47,515 nucleotides of DNA from Luteolibacter sp. (GCA_030828305.1 JAURCU010000006.1:1-47515), one strand, 5' to 3'; counted from the stretch's first letter, positions 9,754 to 19,084 are shown. Made by a program: numbers and translations. The notes: a model not told the origin generated them from the sequence alone.

Positions 9754-9816
9754 CGTCACAGCATCATTATAAGCTGCGGGACTCAAAGCCCCATTACGAA
9801 ATGACGTCATGTGAGC

Positions 9817-10914
9817 CTACGTGATCGCGTAGGTGGCGCCCGGCTGGCTTTTGATCATGCCATGGATCTCAAGCAGGGTGAGAGAGCGCGTCACGGTGGC
9901 TGCCGATAGGTCGCAGGCCTCCATGAGTTCGTCGGCCGTCATGCATTGATTGCCGATGCACTCGAGAATCCGGCTCTGGTCGGCGTTGAGCATGGAGTTC
10001 CTTGCTTCCTGCATTGCAGAGGGTGGGGGAGTGGGAACATGCATGCCACCCAGATCCTCGAGAACATCACTGCCATCAGTGATAAGTGTTGCACCGTCAC
10101 GAATCAGGCGGTGACTGCCGATGAAATTTTTACTGTCGATATAGCCGGGAACCACGAATACGGGGCGGCCGTATTCGGCGGCCAGGTTGGCAGTGATGAG
10201 TGATCCGGATTTGTCTGGGCATTCGATAACGAGTAGGGCCTGTGCCCAGGCGGCGATGATGCGGTTGCGCATCGGAAACGTTCCCCTGTCAGGTCTGGTG
10301 TTGAGCGGGTATTCCGAAATGACAGCGCCATGCCCCCCCGCGATGCGCTGCGCCAGAGCCTCGTTTTCAGCGGGGTAGAGCTGTCCCAAGCCGGAACCGA
10401 GGATGGCAATGGTGCGCCCACCGGCGGCAATTGCGGCCTCATGGGCGGATGTGTCGATGCCTCGCGCAAGCCCGGAAATGATGGTCATCCCGCAAGAAGC
10501 CAGCTGGTAGGTGAGCTTGCGTGAGCTGTGTAGGCCGTAGTGGCTGCAGCGTCTGGAGCCAACCACCCCTATGGCTTGTTGGTCCATGGCCTCGATATTT
10601 CCCCAACAATAGAGCAGTAAGGGTGCGTCGTAGGCTTCCAACAGGTAAGGTGGGAATGTTGGATCCTCGGGAGTGATCAAACGGATGCCCATGGCATGGG
10701 CCGCCTTGATCTCCGCTACTGGATCGGCATGCTTTTGCCAGTCAGTCACAGTCTTGGCCAGTTCCTTGCCGATACCCTCCACTTCAAGCAGGCTATGGTA
10801 ATCTGCTTTCAGCACTTGCAGAGCGGAGCCGAAGTGGCGGATGAGCCGACGACAGCGAACTGGCCCGATTCCGGTAAGCATGTTGAGCGCGACCTGCGCT
10901 TCGAGCGGTGACAT
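9817..10914 (-). CDS. dprA: DNA processing protein DprA
   Basis: 365 aa. DprA protects incoming single-stranded DNA and loads RecA during natural transformation. Three parts are visible: an N-terminal helix-hairpin-helix region (LTGIGPVRCRRLIRHFG... and VEGIGKELA), the Rossmann-like core with IGVVGSRRCSHYG, ISGLARGIDTSAHEAA, AILGSGLGQLYP, FPMRNRIIAAW and SGSLITANLAAEYGRPVFVVPG, and a C-terminal winged-helix (DML1) domain from about 305 (CMTADELMEACDLSAATVTRSL). Length is normal for the family. The upstream region 10915-10989 is very A+T-rich. Other genes linked to transformation in this window are cinA, recJ and comM. Confidence 0.95.
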   Translation of the reverse strand: MSPLEAQVALNMLTGIGPVRCRRLIRHFGSALQVLKADYHSLLEVEGIGKELAKTVTDWQKHADPVAEIKAAHAMGIRLITPEDPTFPPYLLEAYDAPLLLYCWGNIEAMDQQAIGVVGSRRCSHYGLHSSRKLTYQLASCGMTIISGLARGIDTSAHEAAIAAGGRTIAILGSGLGQLYPAENEALAQRIAGGHGAVISEYPLNTRPDRGTFPMRNRIIAAWAQALLVIECPDKSGSLITANLAAEYGRPVFVVPGYIDSKNFIGSHRLIRDGATLITDGSDVLEDLGGMHVPTPPPSAMQEARNSMLNADQSRILECIGNQCMTADELMEACDLSAATVTRSLTLLEIHGMIKSQPGATYAIT

Positions 10915-10989
10915 CGCTCAGCATCCTGAATCAATTGTTATTTTATTCAATAATAAATAATATATAAAACATGATTTATAATATATTAA
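10915..10989. other. A+T-rich spacer, likely dprA promoter region
   Basis: This stretch contains many TTTATAATATATTAA-like words and is far richer in A+T than the surrounding roughly 58% GC DNA. It separates dprA from the broken TPR-GYF frame and most likely carries the dprA promoter. No specific -35/-10 pair stands out. Confidence 0.4.
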
Positions 10990-11466
10990 TCAGACGCCGA
11001 GATGATTGAGTCCCTGCCACAGCTGGGGACACTCACAGACCGGCTGCCAGCGTTCCATGCCGCCGGTCCAGATCATCTTGAGCGGCGGTTTCATGTTCGA
11101 ATCGTTGAGCTTGTCCTTGAGCTCCTACCCAAGGACATGGCCGACTGCCTGATTCTCCATGATCCAATACCAGTCGCCCTTGCGTCCTTGGGTGGCCGGC
11201 AGGGGAACACCGGCGGCAGCTGCGTTGAGAGGGGTCACGCGGGCGGTTTGGTGGGCAATCGCCCGAGTCTTCTTCATTTCCTCAAGGGCCGCAGCCTGTC
11301 GAGGCGGCATCTCTGGTTTTACCCCGGAATCGATCTGAGCCCGATTATCCAGTGAAGGAAGCTATTCCTTGCCCTGGGCGGCGGTCTTTTTCATCCGACT
11401 GACCTCCTCGGCAGGACCTGCTTCTTGCGCTGCAGCAGCGTTTGCTAAATTGCCAATCTTGAGTTT
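10990..11466 (-). pseudogene. GYF_2-like C-terminal part of the upstream TPR gene, cut off by three stop codons
   Basis: On the minus strand the frame of the TPR gene continues past its TAA (11467-11469) without any shift, through TAG at 11362-11364 and TAG at 11125-11127, to TGA at 10990-10992. The translation stays protein-like. After the TAA it reads KLKIGNLANAAAAQEAGPAE, a charged Ala-rich stretch follows, then GRKGDWYWIMENQAVGHVLG, a stop, and ELKDKLNDSNMKPPLKMIWT followed by GGMERWQPVCECPQL. The WYWI...G-V...ELK...IWTGGMERWQPV pattern fits the GYF_2 fold (DUF4339), a small protein-interaction domain common in PVC bacteria. Each stop is one C-to-T change from a Gln codon (CAA or CAG). 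The likely explanation is recent decay; assembly error or readthrough remains possible. Confidence 0.7.
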
Positions 11467-12585
11467 TTAGGTGATCTCGTTTTCGGCTTTCGCTTCCGTG
11501 GCCGCGGTGTCGTTTTTGACGTTGGGCTCGAACCCTGGCTTGCGAACCCTGGCGCTGCCAGAGGAATCTGAGCTAGACAGGATGCTTGCTCGGCGAATCT
11601 TGCCGTCCGGGCCGACGGTCGGTTTTGAAATTTGGATGGCAGCACCCTTGGTTGGCGTTTGAGCCGCGGCTGGCTGGCTGGCTGCTGGGGTCTTCCTGGC
11701 AAGGATGGCAGCAGGGGGGGTGGGTTCTGGGCTCAAGCGGGGTTTTTGGGCGAGTGTCGGAACTTGGGATTCCGGGGTTGGATCCGGAGCAGCAGCAGTA
11801 GGTTGCTGCGCAGGCTGGGCAATGCGAACTTCTTGAGTCACATCCGTTGGGCTGGCCTTGGGTTTGCTAGGAGAAGTGTCGACATCCGCTCCCATGGCGG
11901 AGTCGTAGCGACGGTGCTTGGCTTGAACGCGGTCTTGAGGAATGGTGACAGCAGGGGGTGGCGTGATTTTGGCGCCTTTTTCTGCGGCTTGTTGGTAGAG
12001 GGTGTTGTTGAGGTCCTCGGCAGGCACTGGTTTGAGTTTGGGGACCGAGATAGGGGTTGTGTGAAAGCTGATGCGGCTGGTGAGCTTAAGCGCTTCCATC
12101 GGGTCGCGTGCCATCCAAGGAAGTTCGCCTAGTTTGGGGCGGCGCTGCTTGAAGTCACCCCACAGGGTCTGTTCCTCGTCTGTCCATAAAATGAAGTGCT
12201 CAAGGTCGGGGTTGACCAGATCGGAATCAGCCTCCAGTGCCGCGCCATAGAAGCGCGCCGCCTGTAATACCATGCCATGGTGGAGCAGTGCGTTGGCCAT
12301 GCCGAGGTTTTGCACGGACTTCCCCTTGTTGTGCTGAAGCACGTTGGCGAGCAAGCGAATCGCTTTGCGCGGCTGATCTTTGGCCAAGATGCGAGCGGCA
12401 AACGCTATATCCATGTCTGTGCTAGGAATCTGGTCGGCCTCCCAAATCACTGCTGCGGCATGGCCGTAATGACCCTGATCATACAAGAGGTGAGCCAATT
12501 GCTGACGAGTATCCCAATCAGAGGGATCCTGCTCCAGCTTGGCAGCAAGGAGTTGTTCTTGGTTGTGTTTGAGTTCGCTATTCAC
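11467..12585 (-). CDS. TPR-like protein with Pro/Ala-rich tail (probably truncated)
   Basis: 372 aa from GTG 12585 (NSELKHNQEQLLAAKLEQDP...); a TTG at 12630 would add 15 unconvincing residues. Residues about 5-130 are helical repeats of tetratricopeptide type (DWDTRQQLAHLLYDQGHYGHAAAV, then AARILAKDQPRKAIRLLANVL). From about 215 to the end the chain is low-complexity, rich in Pro, Ala, Thr and Lys, and probably disordered. There is no signal peptide, so a cytoplasmic scaffold role is plausible. The frame ends at TAA 11467-11469, but the reading frame beyond it still encodes a GYF_2-like domain, so this is probably the N-terminal part of a longer ancestral protein. It lies downstream of thiH on the same strand. 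Confidence 0.65.
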   Translation of the reverse strand: MNSELKHNQEQLLAAKLEQDPSDWDTRQQLAHLLYDQGHYGHAAAVIWEADQIPSTDMDIAFAARILAKDQPRKAIRLLANVLQHNKGKSVQNLGMANALLHHGMVLQAARFYGAALEADSDLVNPDLEHFILWTDEEQTLWGDFKQRRPKLGELPWMARDPMEALKLTSRISFHTTPISVPKLKPVPAEDLNNTLYQQAAEKGAKITPPPAVTIPQDRVQAKHRRYDSAMGADVDTSPSKPKASPTDVTQEVRIAQPAQQPTAAAPDPTPESQVPTLAQKPRLSPEPTPPAAILARKTPAASQPAAAQTPTKGAAIQISKPTVGPDGKIRRASILSSSDSSGSARVRKPGFEPNVKNDTAATEAKAENEIT

Positions 12586-12741
12586 TCTGCAAGGGGGGTG
12601 TGAGGGGTAAAATGATGGGGCATGACACAAATGCGTATTTTGAAATTTTTATATCTTCTGGACCATAGACAAGCCTGAAAGTCATGTATTCTGGGGGTGT
12701 GCTTTGCCCCGGTTTGGGAGTTTAAGCTCGCTGCGGCCCGA

Positions 12742-13878
12742 TCAGCTGTTTGTCAGGAGGGCCTCATCCCAGTCTTTCCAGACTGGATCAATTTGTTTCA
12801 TTTTTAATGAGTTGGCCACTTCTAGTGCGCTGCGACTGTCGCTGATTTTGAATTGTTCGGTGGCCTTTTCACAGCCAGTGTGGCTCTCCAGCTCGACTCG
12901 TCGCCCCTTGATGGTGAGGTGCAGGTCATCGGCTCCAGCCCCTGTGTATCCACCCGGCTCCGTTCGAACTCCGGCGGACATATGGGTGACTCCAATCGGT
13001 GCCAGGCAGTCGCGTAGAGGGCCCGGCTCTCGGGTCGATAGAACAATGCCGACCTGGGGAAAGAGGATGCGAAAGGCACAGATCAAGCGCAGCAGGTCCT
13101 TGTCGTGCAGGTAGCGTTCGGGGTCTGGGGTGTATTGATAATTGCCGGCGTAGGGCCGCATGCGCGGGAAGGCGATCGTCAACTGGGCTTTCCAACAATG
13201 GCGATAGAGGTATTCCAAGTGGGCGCAGAGTGCCATCGCTTCCAGCTTCCAATCGGCCAAGCCGAACAGCGCGCCAATGCCAATGCGGCGGAAGCCTCCG
13301 GCATAGGCCCGTTCGGGGCACTCGAGACGCCAGTCGAAGCTTTTCTTCGGTCCTGCAGTGTGAAGCGTCCGATAGACCTCGCGGTCGTAGGTTTCCTGGT
13401 AGACAACCAGACCCTCCGCGCCGTGTTGAACGATCTCGCGGTATTGGTGGTCCTCCATCGGTCCTACTTCAATGCCGAGGGTGGGAATGAAGGTTTTGAG
13501 TGCATCCAGGCAGTTCTGCAAGTAGCCGTCACTCACGAACTTTGGATGCTCCCCGGCAACCAAGAGCAAATTGCGAAAACCCTGTGCGTGGAGGTGGCGT
13601 GCCTCGGTGACAACCTGATCCACGCTGAGGGTGGTGCGCAGGATACCCGCGTCGCGCGAGAAACCGCAGTAGCTGCAGTTGTTGACACATTCGTTGGAGA
13701 GGTAAAGTGGTGCAAACAGTCGCATGGTGCGTCCGAAATGGCGTCGGGTCACCTGCTGGCTGCGCCTGGCAAGGTCCTCCAATGAAGCGGTCGAGTCATT
13801 CGCCAACAGAGAGCTCAGGCGCCTCATGATTGGCGTCGCTTGATCCAGCAGTCGGGGCAAGTGTTTGGAGAATGGCAT
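12742..13878 (-). CDS. thiH: 2-iminoacetate synthase ThiH (radical SAM)
   Basis: 378 aa from ATG 13878; a TTG at 13914 would add a Cys-rich 12-residue extension that looks unconserved. The radical SAM cluster motif is ECVNNCSYCGFS with Cys64, Cys68 and Cys71 (C-x3-C-x2-C). Further ThiH blocks are VAGEHPKFVSDGYL, EVGPMEDHQYREIV, VYQETYD, IGIGALFGL, FPRMRPYAG, STREPGPLRD and a run from MSAGVRTEPGGY to GADD. ThiH cleaves tyrosine to dehydroglycine for the thiazole half of thiamine. The C-terminal extra cluster motif of HydG is not present. No thiG, thiS or thiF is in the window, so its partners must be elsewhere. The gene is divergent from the DUF1553 lipoprotein gene. Confidence 0.9.
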   Translation of the reverse strand: MPFSKHLPRLLDQATPIMRRLSSLLANDSTASLEDLARRSQQVTRRHFGRTMRLFAPLYLSNECVNNCSYCGFSRDAGILRTTLSVDQVVTEARHLHAQGFRNLLLVAGEHPKFVSDGYLQNCLDALKTFIPTLGIEVGPMEDHQYREIVQHGAEGLVVYQETYDREVYRTLHTAGPKKSFDWRLECPERAYAGGFRRIGIGALFGLADWKLEAMALCAHLEYLYRHCWKAQLTIAFPRMRPYAGNYQYTPDPERYLHDKDLLRLICAFRILFPQVGIVLSTREPGPLRDCLAPIGVTHMSAGVRTEPGGYTGAGADDLHLTIKGRRVELESHTGCEKATEQFKISDSRSALEVANSLKMKQIDPVWKDWDEALLTNS

Positions 13879-14025
13879 CCGCCCGCAGCATAGACACGCG
13901 CCAGCCTTCGTCAAAGACGCTTTACAGAGCTTCAGGACGGATCAGTCTGATGGTAGCGCTCCACGCGGAGTGAATCTTGAAAAATGCATTGCCGTTGCCC
14001 GTATCTATGGAATCTTTCAATGCAT

Positions 14026-17000
14026 ATGTTTTCCCGTTTTTTGCGGCTTTTGCTCGCGGCACCATTAGGCTTTCTGCTGGCTGCATGTGATTGCTCGTCC
14101 ACCACCAGTGAGTTGGAGAAAGCCGCTGTCAAACCCAAGGTGGTTCAAGAGCAGGCAAGCGAGCTGCCGGCAGTGGTTTCCTTCAACGAGCACGTTCAGC
14201 CCGTTCTCTCCGAATATTGTTATCATTGCCACGGTCCGGATGCCGGCACCCGTGCCCCGCAAGATCTGCCGCTGCGATTGGATATCGAGGAGCATGCATT
14301 TGCTGCCCGCGACAACGGCAAACCGGTGATCATCAAGGGTAAGCCCGCTGAATCCTTGCTGGTCATGCGAATGAAGGCGCACGATGACAAGGATATCGTC
14401 ATGCCTCCGCCCGAAAGCCATAAGGAGATGAAGGCGCACGAGATCGCATTGATTGAACGCTGGATTGAGCAGGGTGCCGACTATGAGGAGCACTGGTCGT
14501 TCGCGCCCCTTGAGCGCCCCGAGCTACCCAAGGTTGGTGAGGGATGGGCGATCAATCCTATCGACCGCTTCGTCGTGGCGAAGCTGGATGAACACGGACT
14601 CAAGGCCAACCCTGCCGATGACCTGCGTCGTTACCATCGGCGCATGTCCTTCGATCTAACAGGACTGCCTCCGTCACCCAGACAAACCGATGCTTTCATC
14701 AGGGCCGTTGAAGCGAGTGGCGAGTCGGCCATTGGGGAGGAAGCCGACCGCCTTCTGGCCACGGATGCCAGTGCAGAGCACTTTGCCCGCTTGTGGCTGG
14801 ATGTCGCCCGCTACGCCGATACCCACGGCATTCACATCGACAACTACCGCGCAATCTGGCCTTACCGCGATTGGGTGATCCGTGCCTTCAAGGCCAACAT
14901 GCCCTGGGATCAATTCACCACCGAGCAAATTGCGGGCGACTTGCTGCCCAACAGCTCCCTCGACCAAAAAGTCGCTTCTGGCTTCAACCGCTGCATGGCT
15001 ACCACCGGCGAGGGTGGTGCCATCGCCGAGGAATACGAGGCCATCTACGCGAAGGACCAAGTCGACACTGTATCTGCGGCATGGCTGGGACTGACTACCG
15101 GTTGCGCATCCTGCCACGATCACAAGTTCGATCCAATTTCCCAGAAGGACTTCTATTCGATGGCGGCCTTCTTCCGGAACACCACCATGAATGCCATGGA
15201 CCGCAACAATGCGAACCATCCACCGAGTTTATTTGTGCCGCTCTTGGAGGATCGGCAGCGTTATCCTGAGCTTGAAGCCGAGATTGCCGAACTCGAGAAG
15301 GCTCTCGCCAAACGCAAGGCCGAGGCGAGGGCCAAATTCGAGGAGTGGTCGAAATCGGCACAACTCGCAGATGCCAGTGATCTCGACTTCTCTCTCGAGA
15401 TTCATTTGCCTCTCAATGAACCCTCGGGTCCGATCAAGGGCGTGGCCCATGGCAAGGACCGCGAATGGCCGGTGGATCTTGAGCGCATCAGGGGGCCACT
15501 CGGCAAGGCCCCGGTGATCTCAGACAAGCCCGTCGAAATCGGGGATTTCGCTGCTTTCGAGCGCGGCGATCAGGTCTCTTACGGTGGTTATGTTTACTAC
15601 GAAGGCAAGCCAACCGGCGCCATCGTCTCGCGCGTGGATTCCAGCAACAACTTCCGTGGGTGGGATCTTTACCTACAGGGCGACAAACCCGCAGCACACA
15701 TCACCGATACCTGGCCGAATGCAGCCAACAAGGTGCTGCGTGGCAACGGCATCCCCGCCAAGAAATGGCATCACTTCATGGTTACCTTTGACGGGACGAA
15801 GTCCGGTCATCAATCGACCGGTCTATACATTGATGGTGAGCGCGCACGGGTGGGAGCGAATCCAAATACGGTGGGTGCCAACATTGTCGCCAATGTTCCC
15901 CTGGTTTTGGGCTCGCGTGCCGGTGGTGATGGCAAACTCACGGGCGGCAAGGTGGCGTTGCAGGACTTCCGATTCTACCGCAGGCTGTTGACGGAGCCCG
16001 AAATCAAGCGACTTGCCAGCATGGGTCAGGTTGCCGACATCATCAGCACACCCCGCGACAAGTGGAACAAGGATCAGGTTAACAAGGCCTATGAATACTA
16101 CCTCAATCACGTCGACGCTCCATCCATTGAACTGCGCGCCAAGAAGAAGCCGCTGGATCAGGAGATGGCTGAGCTGAAGAACCGCGGCTCGATGAGCCTG
16201 GTGATGGAGGAGAAAGAGGGTGAGCCCTTCGCTCACATCCTTGGCCGCGGTCAATACACCGACAAGGGCGAGAAGGTTGGCGCTGCGACCCCCGCCTTTC
16301 TGCCGCCCATGGCCGAGGGGACGCCGAATAATCGCCTTGGCCTGGCGACATGGATCAATGATCCAGCCAACCCCTTGCCCGCGCGGGTGACCATGAACCG
16401 TGCCTGGTCCTACATTTTTGGCCGTGGTATTGTGGAAACCAGTGGTGACTTCGGTGTGATGGGCGCGCGCCCAAGCCACCCCAAGCTGCTGGATTGGCTG
16501 GCTGCCGAGTTCATCGAAAGCGGTTGGGATTACCGCCACATGGTGAAGATGATGGTAGTCTCCATGGCCTATCGTCAGTCGGGTCATGTCAGTGCTGAAA
16601 AACTCGAGAAGGATGCCAGCAACGTGCTTCTGTCGCGCGGTCCGCGTCACCGTTTTGATGGCGAGCAGATCCGGGATCTGGCGCTCGCCGCCTCGGGATT
16701 GCTCAGTGAGCAAATCGGTGGGCCGCCGGTCAGGCCCTATCAACCTGATGGCATCTGGGAGGCCGTCGCGATGCCCCAGTCCAATACCCGATCCTACAGG
16801 CAGGATGCCGGCGATAAGTTGTTCCGCCGCTCCATTTACACCATTTGGAAGCGCACCGCACCACCGCCATCCATGGAAATCTTCAACGCACCCACCCGAG
16901 AGGTCTTCTGTGTGACCCGCGAAAAAACCAACACGCCACTGCAGGCACTGGTATTGCTCAACGATCCGCAGTTCGTAGAAGCCTGTCGCCATCTCGCCTG

Positions 17001-17274
17001 GCGCGCCATGAACGAGGCCAGCGACTTCAACCAGCGTCTGGACCGCATCACCCTGCTACTGATCAACCGCTTGCTCGATGCCGATGAACGCGCCACCGTT
17101 GCCAAGTCGCATGCCGATTTCTTTGCCGAGTTTAGCGACAAGCCCGGGAGTGCCAAGCAGATGCTCTCGGTGGGCAGCACCGCACTGCCCGAGGAGGCCG
17201 ATGTTGCGCAACTCGCCGCATGGACCCTGGTTGCCAGCCAGATTCTCAATCTCGATGAAACCGTCACCCGCTGA
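14026..17274 (+). CDS. PVC lipoprotein with cytochrome c, DUF1549, LamG-like and DUF1553 domains
   Basis: 1082 aa from ATG 14026; ATGs at 14020 and 13984 are alternatives, but only the later starts give a clean lipoprotein signal (MFSRFLRLLLAAPLGFLLAAC, lipidated Cys21). Order: PSCyt1-type heme domain with CYHCH at 65-69 and the MPPP loop; DUF1549 (NPIDRFVVAKLD, DLTGLPPSP, WLDVARYADTHG, TTEQIAGDLLPN); a second motif CASCHDHKFDP; a concanavalin/LamG-like domain in the middle (about 470-660); and C-terminal DUF1553 (MNRAWSYIFGRGIVETSGDFG, HRFDGEQIRDLALAASGLL, TREKTNTPLQALVLLND). Such proteins are encoded next to DUF1501 genes in Planctomycetes and Verrucomicrobia. They are thought to act outside the cytoplasm in glycan breakdown or oxidation; no reaction is proven as far as I know. 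Confidence 0.88.
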   Translation: MFSRFLRLLLAAPLGFLLAACDCSSTTSELEKAAVKPKVVQEQASELPAVVSFNEHVQPVLSEYCYHCHGPDAGTRAPQDLPLRLDIEEHAFAARDNGKPVIIKGKPAESLLVMRMKAHDDKDIVMPPPESHKEMKAHEIALIERWIEQGADYEEHWSFAPLERPELPKVGEGWAINPIDRFVVAKLDEHGLKANPADDLRRYHRRMSFDLTGLPPSPRQTDAFIRAVEASGESAIGEEADRLLATDASAEHFARLWLDVARYADTHGIHIDNYRAIWPYRDWVIRAFKANMPWDQFTTEQIAGDLLPNSSLDQKVASGFNRCMATTGEGGAIAEEYEAIYAKDQVDTVSAAWLGLTTGCASCHDHKFDPISQKDFYSMAAFFRNTTMNAMDRNNANHPPSLFVPLLEDRQRYPELEAEIAELEKALAKRKAEARAKFEEWSKSAQLADASDLDFSLEIHLPLNEPSGPIKGVAHGKDREWPVDLERIRGPLGKAPVISDKPVEIGDFAAFERGDQVSYGGYVYYEGKPTGAIVSRVDSSNNFRGWDLYLQGDKPAAHITDTWPNAANKVLRGNGIPAKKWHHFMVTFDGTKSGHQSTGLYIDGERARVGANPNTVGANIVANVPLVLGSRAGGDGKLTGGKVALQDFRFYRRLLTEPEIKRLASMGQVADIISTPRDKWNKDQVNKAYEYYLNHVDAPSIELRAKKKPLDQEMAELKNRGSMSLVMEEKEGEPFAHILGRGQYTDKGEKVGAATPAFLPPMAEGTPNNRLGLATWINDPANPLPARVTMNRAWSYIFGRGIVETSGDFGVMGARPSHPKLLDWLAAEFIESGWDYRHMVKMMVVSMAYRQSGHVSAEKLEKDASNVLLSRGPRHRFDGEQIRDLALAASGLLSEQIGGPPVRPYQPDGIWEAVAMPQSNTRSYRQDAGDKLFRRSIYTIWKRTAPPPSMEIFNAPTREVFCVTREKTNTPLQALVLLNDPQFVEACRHLAWRAMNEASDFNQRLDRITLLLINRLLDADERATVAKSHADFFAEFSDKPGSAKQMLSVGSTALPEEADVAQLAAWTLVASQILNLDETVTR

Positions 17275-17294
17275 GCCTCCAATTTCCCGTCGTC

Positions 17295-18758
17295 ATGGAT
17301 CCATTCATTGAACATCACAACACAGCATACAGCCGCCGCCAGTTCTTTCGTAAGTCGGGCACCGGTCTGGGCATGGCCGCGCTCGCGAGCTTATTGGGTA
17401 AGTCGGGCATGGCGGCCGCCGAAGGCCTGGCCAAGATGAACGGGGTTTCACACATCGCTCCCCGAGCCAAGCGGGTGATTTACATCTCGCTCATTGGTGC
17501 GCCCTCCCAACTCGAAACTTTCGATTACAAGCCGGAGCTTGAAAAACGCTACCAGGAAGACCTCACCGGCTGGCTCAAAGAGCAGGGCGAGCGTTTGACC
17601 GGCATGACCTCCGGTCAGAAATCCTTTCCTGTGGCTCCGTCGCGCTTCAAGTTCCAGCGCCACGGAGAGAGCGCGACTTACGTCAGCGAGTTGTTGCCCT
17701 ACACCGCCAAGATGGTTGATGACATTTGTGTGGTGAAATCCATGCACACCGATGCGATCAATCACGAGCCGGCCAACCAGTTGATCTACACCGGCTCCAT
17801 GCAGGCCGGCAAGGCATCCATCGGCTCCTGGCTGTCCTACGGCTTGGGTTCGATGAATGAAGAGCTGCCTTCCTTTGTGGTGCTTCATGCCACACACAGC
17901 TCACCCTACGCCAATGTGCAGGCGATTTCCGCGCGCCTCTGGGGCGCGGGTTTCCTGCCCGGCAAGCATTCCGGCGTGGCTCTGCGTTCTGCGGGGGATC
18001 CGGTTCTTTTCCTCAAGGATACGCCAGGCCTCGATCGCAAGACGCGGCGCAAGATGCTCGACGGCATGAACGCGCTCAACGCGCGCTCTTTCGATGAAAT
18101 CCGCGACCCGGAAATCGAGGTGCGCATGCAGCAATATGAGATGGCCTTCAAGATGCAGGCTTCCGTACCCGAGCTGACGGACCTGAGTGGAGAGAAGGAT
18201 CACACCTACGAGCTCTACGGTGAAGACAGCCGCAAGCGAGGCACCTTTGCCAACTCGGCACTCATGGCCCGCCGCTTGGCGGAACGCGGGGTGCGTTTCG
18301 TTCAGATCTTCCACCGTGGATGGGACCAGCATGGCAACTTGCCGCGCGATCTTGCTTCCCAGTGCAAGGATGTCGACCAGGGCTGTTACGCATTGATACA
18401 GGACCTCAAGCAACGCGGCATGCTGGATGATACCCTTGTGGTCTTTGGTGGTGAATTCGGGCGCACCGTCTATTGCCAAGGCAAGCTATCAACTACCAAC
18501 TATGGTCGCGATCACCACCCCAGAGCGTTCAGTATGTGGCTTGCTGGTGGTGGCATCAAAGGTGGCCAAACCTACGGTGAGACCGATGAGATGAGCTACA
18601 ATATCGTGCAGAATCCGGTTCATATCCGCGATCTGCACGCCACCATGCTCGACCTGCTCGGCATCAAGCACGAGAACTTTGCCTACAAGTTTCAGGGTCT
18701 GGATCAACGACTGACCGGGGTGGAACCGGCCAAGGTAGTGCGCGATATCTACGCTTGA
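17295..18758 (+). CDS. DUF1501 protein, Tat-exported, sulfatase-like fold
   Basis: 487 aa, 20 bp after the DUF1553 lipoprotein gene and clearly its operon partner. The twin-arginine motif is SRRQFFRKSG at 13-22, followed by an Ala-rich hydrophobic run. The DUF1501 core, distantly related to alkaline phosphatase and sulfatase folds, shows VIYISLIGAPSQLETFDYKP, CVVKSMHTDAINHEPANQLI, VQIFHRGWDQHGNLP, VVFGGEFGRTVYCQG, YGRDHHPRAFSMWLAGGGIK and LGIKHENFAYKFQGLDQRL. The His and Asp residues in HRGWDQHG, GEFGRT and GRDHHP are in the positions expected for metal ligands. Substrate is unknown; the context suggests work with the lipoprotein on an extracellular polymer. Confidence 0.9.
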   Translation: MDPFIEHHNTAYSRRQFFRKSGTGLGMAALASLLGKSGMAAAEGLAKMNGVSHIAPRAKRVIYISLIGAPSQLETFDYKPELEKRYQEDLTGWLKEQGERLTGMTSGQKSFPVAPSRFKFQRHGESATYVSELLPYTAKMVDDICVVKSMHTDAINHEPANQLIYTGSMQAGKASIGSWLSYGLGSMNEELPSFVVLHATHSSPYANVQAISARLWGAGFLPGKHSGVALRSAGDPVLFLKDTPGLDRKTRRKMLDGMNALNARSFDEIRDPEIEVRMQQYEMAFKMQASVPELTDLSGEKDHTYELYGEDSRKRGTFANSALMARRLAERGVRFVQIFHRGWDQHGNLPRDLASQCKDVDQGCYALIQDLKQRGMLDDTLVVFGGEFGRTVYCQGKLSTTNYGRDHHPRAFSMWLAGGGIKGGQTYGETDEMSYNIVQNPVHIRDLHATMLDLLGIKHENFAYKFQGLDQRLTGVEPAKVVRDIYA

Positions 18759-19084
18759 TTCATTTGCAAGAATCACAGCTGGGTTTTGAGCGCGCGTCGG
18801 GTCTGCAGCATCCCGCCTCATCATGGTCATCAGGACTTGAGAGCAGGGGTTGGAATCCGATAGGTAATCGACTCCATGATGGAATGCTTGGCGGACTAGT
18901 CCACCCGCTTGCCGCCTCCGGAATCGAGCCGAAGTTTCAACAGGCCATCGGGCCGCTTCGATGCTTGGTGCCAGTCTATCCCGATGGAGGAGCTCCATGG
19001 TGCGATGGAACAACGGGATAACCCCATATTTACAGAGAGGTCAGCGTCCAAAACAATAGCCGATGAATCGCTGAGAGGAGTCCA
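18759..19084. other. Gap of 326 bp without a recognised gene
   Basis: Forward and reverse frames are short. The best reverse candidate runs from ATG 19027 to TAG 18896 (43 codons, containing GIDWHQASKRPDGLLKLRLD). It has no recognised domain. It could be a remnant, a dispersed intergenic repeat or chance. No terminator hairpin with a T-run is visible for either flanking, converging gene. Confidence 0.3.

Noticed and set aside
11002..11355. Plus-strand 117-codon frame over the GYF_2 remnant
   Set aside because: No domain match; the minus strand carries recognisable GYF_2 sequence in the frame of the upstream TPR gene.
10990..11466. Genetic-code change or pyrrolysine (UAG) or other recoding as the reason for the in-frame stops
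   Set aside because: TAA and TAG are used as normal stops by clear genes here (for example those at 228 and 43850), the stops include both TAA and TAG, and no pyl genes or recoding element is visible. Point mutation is simpler.
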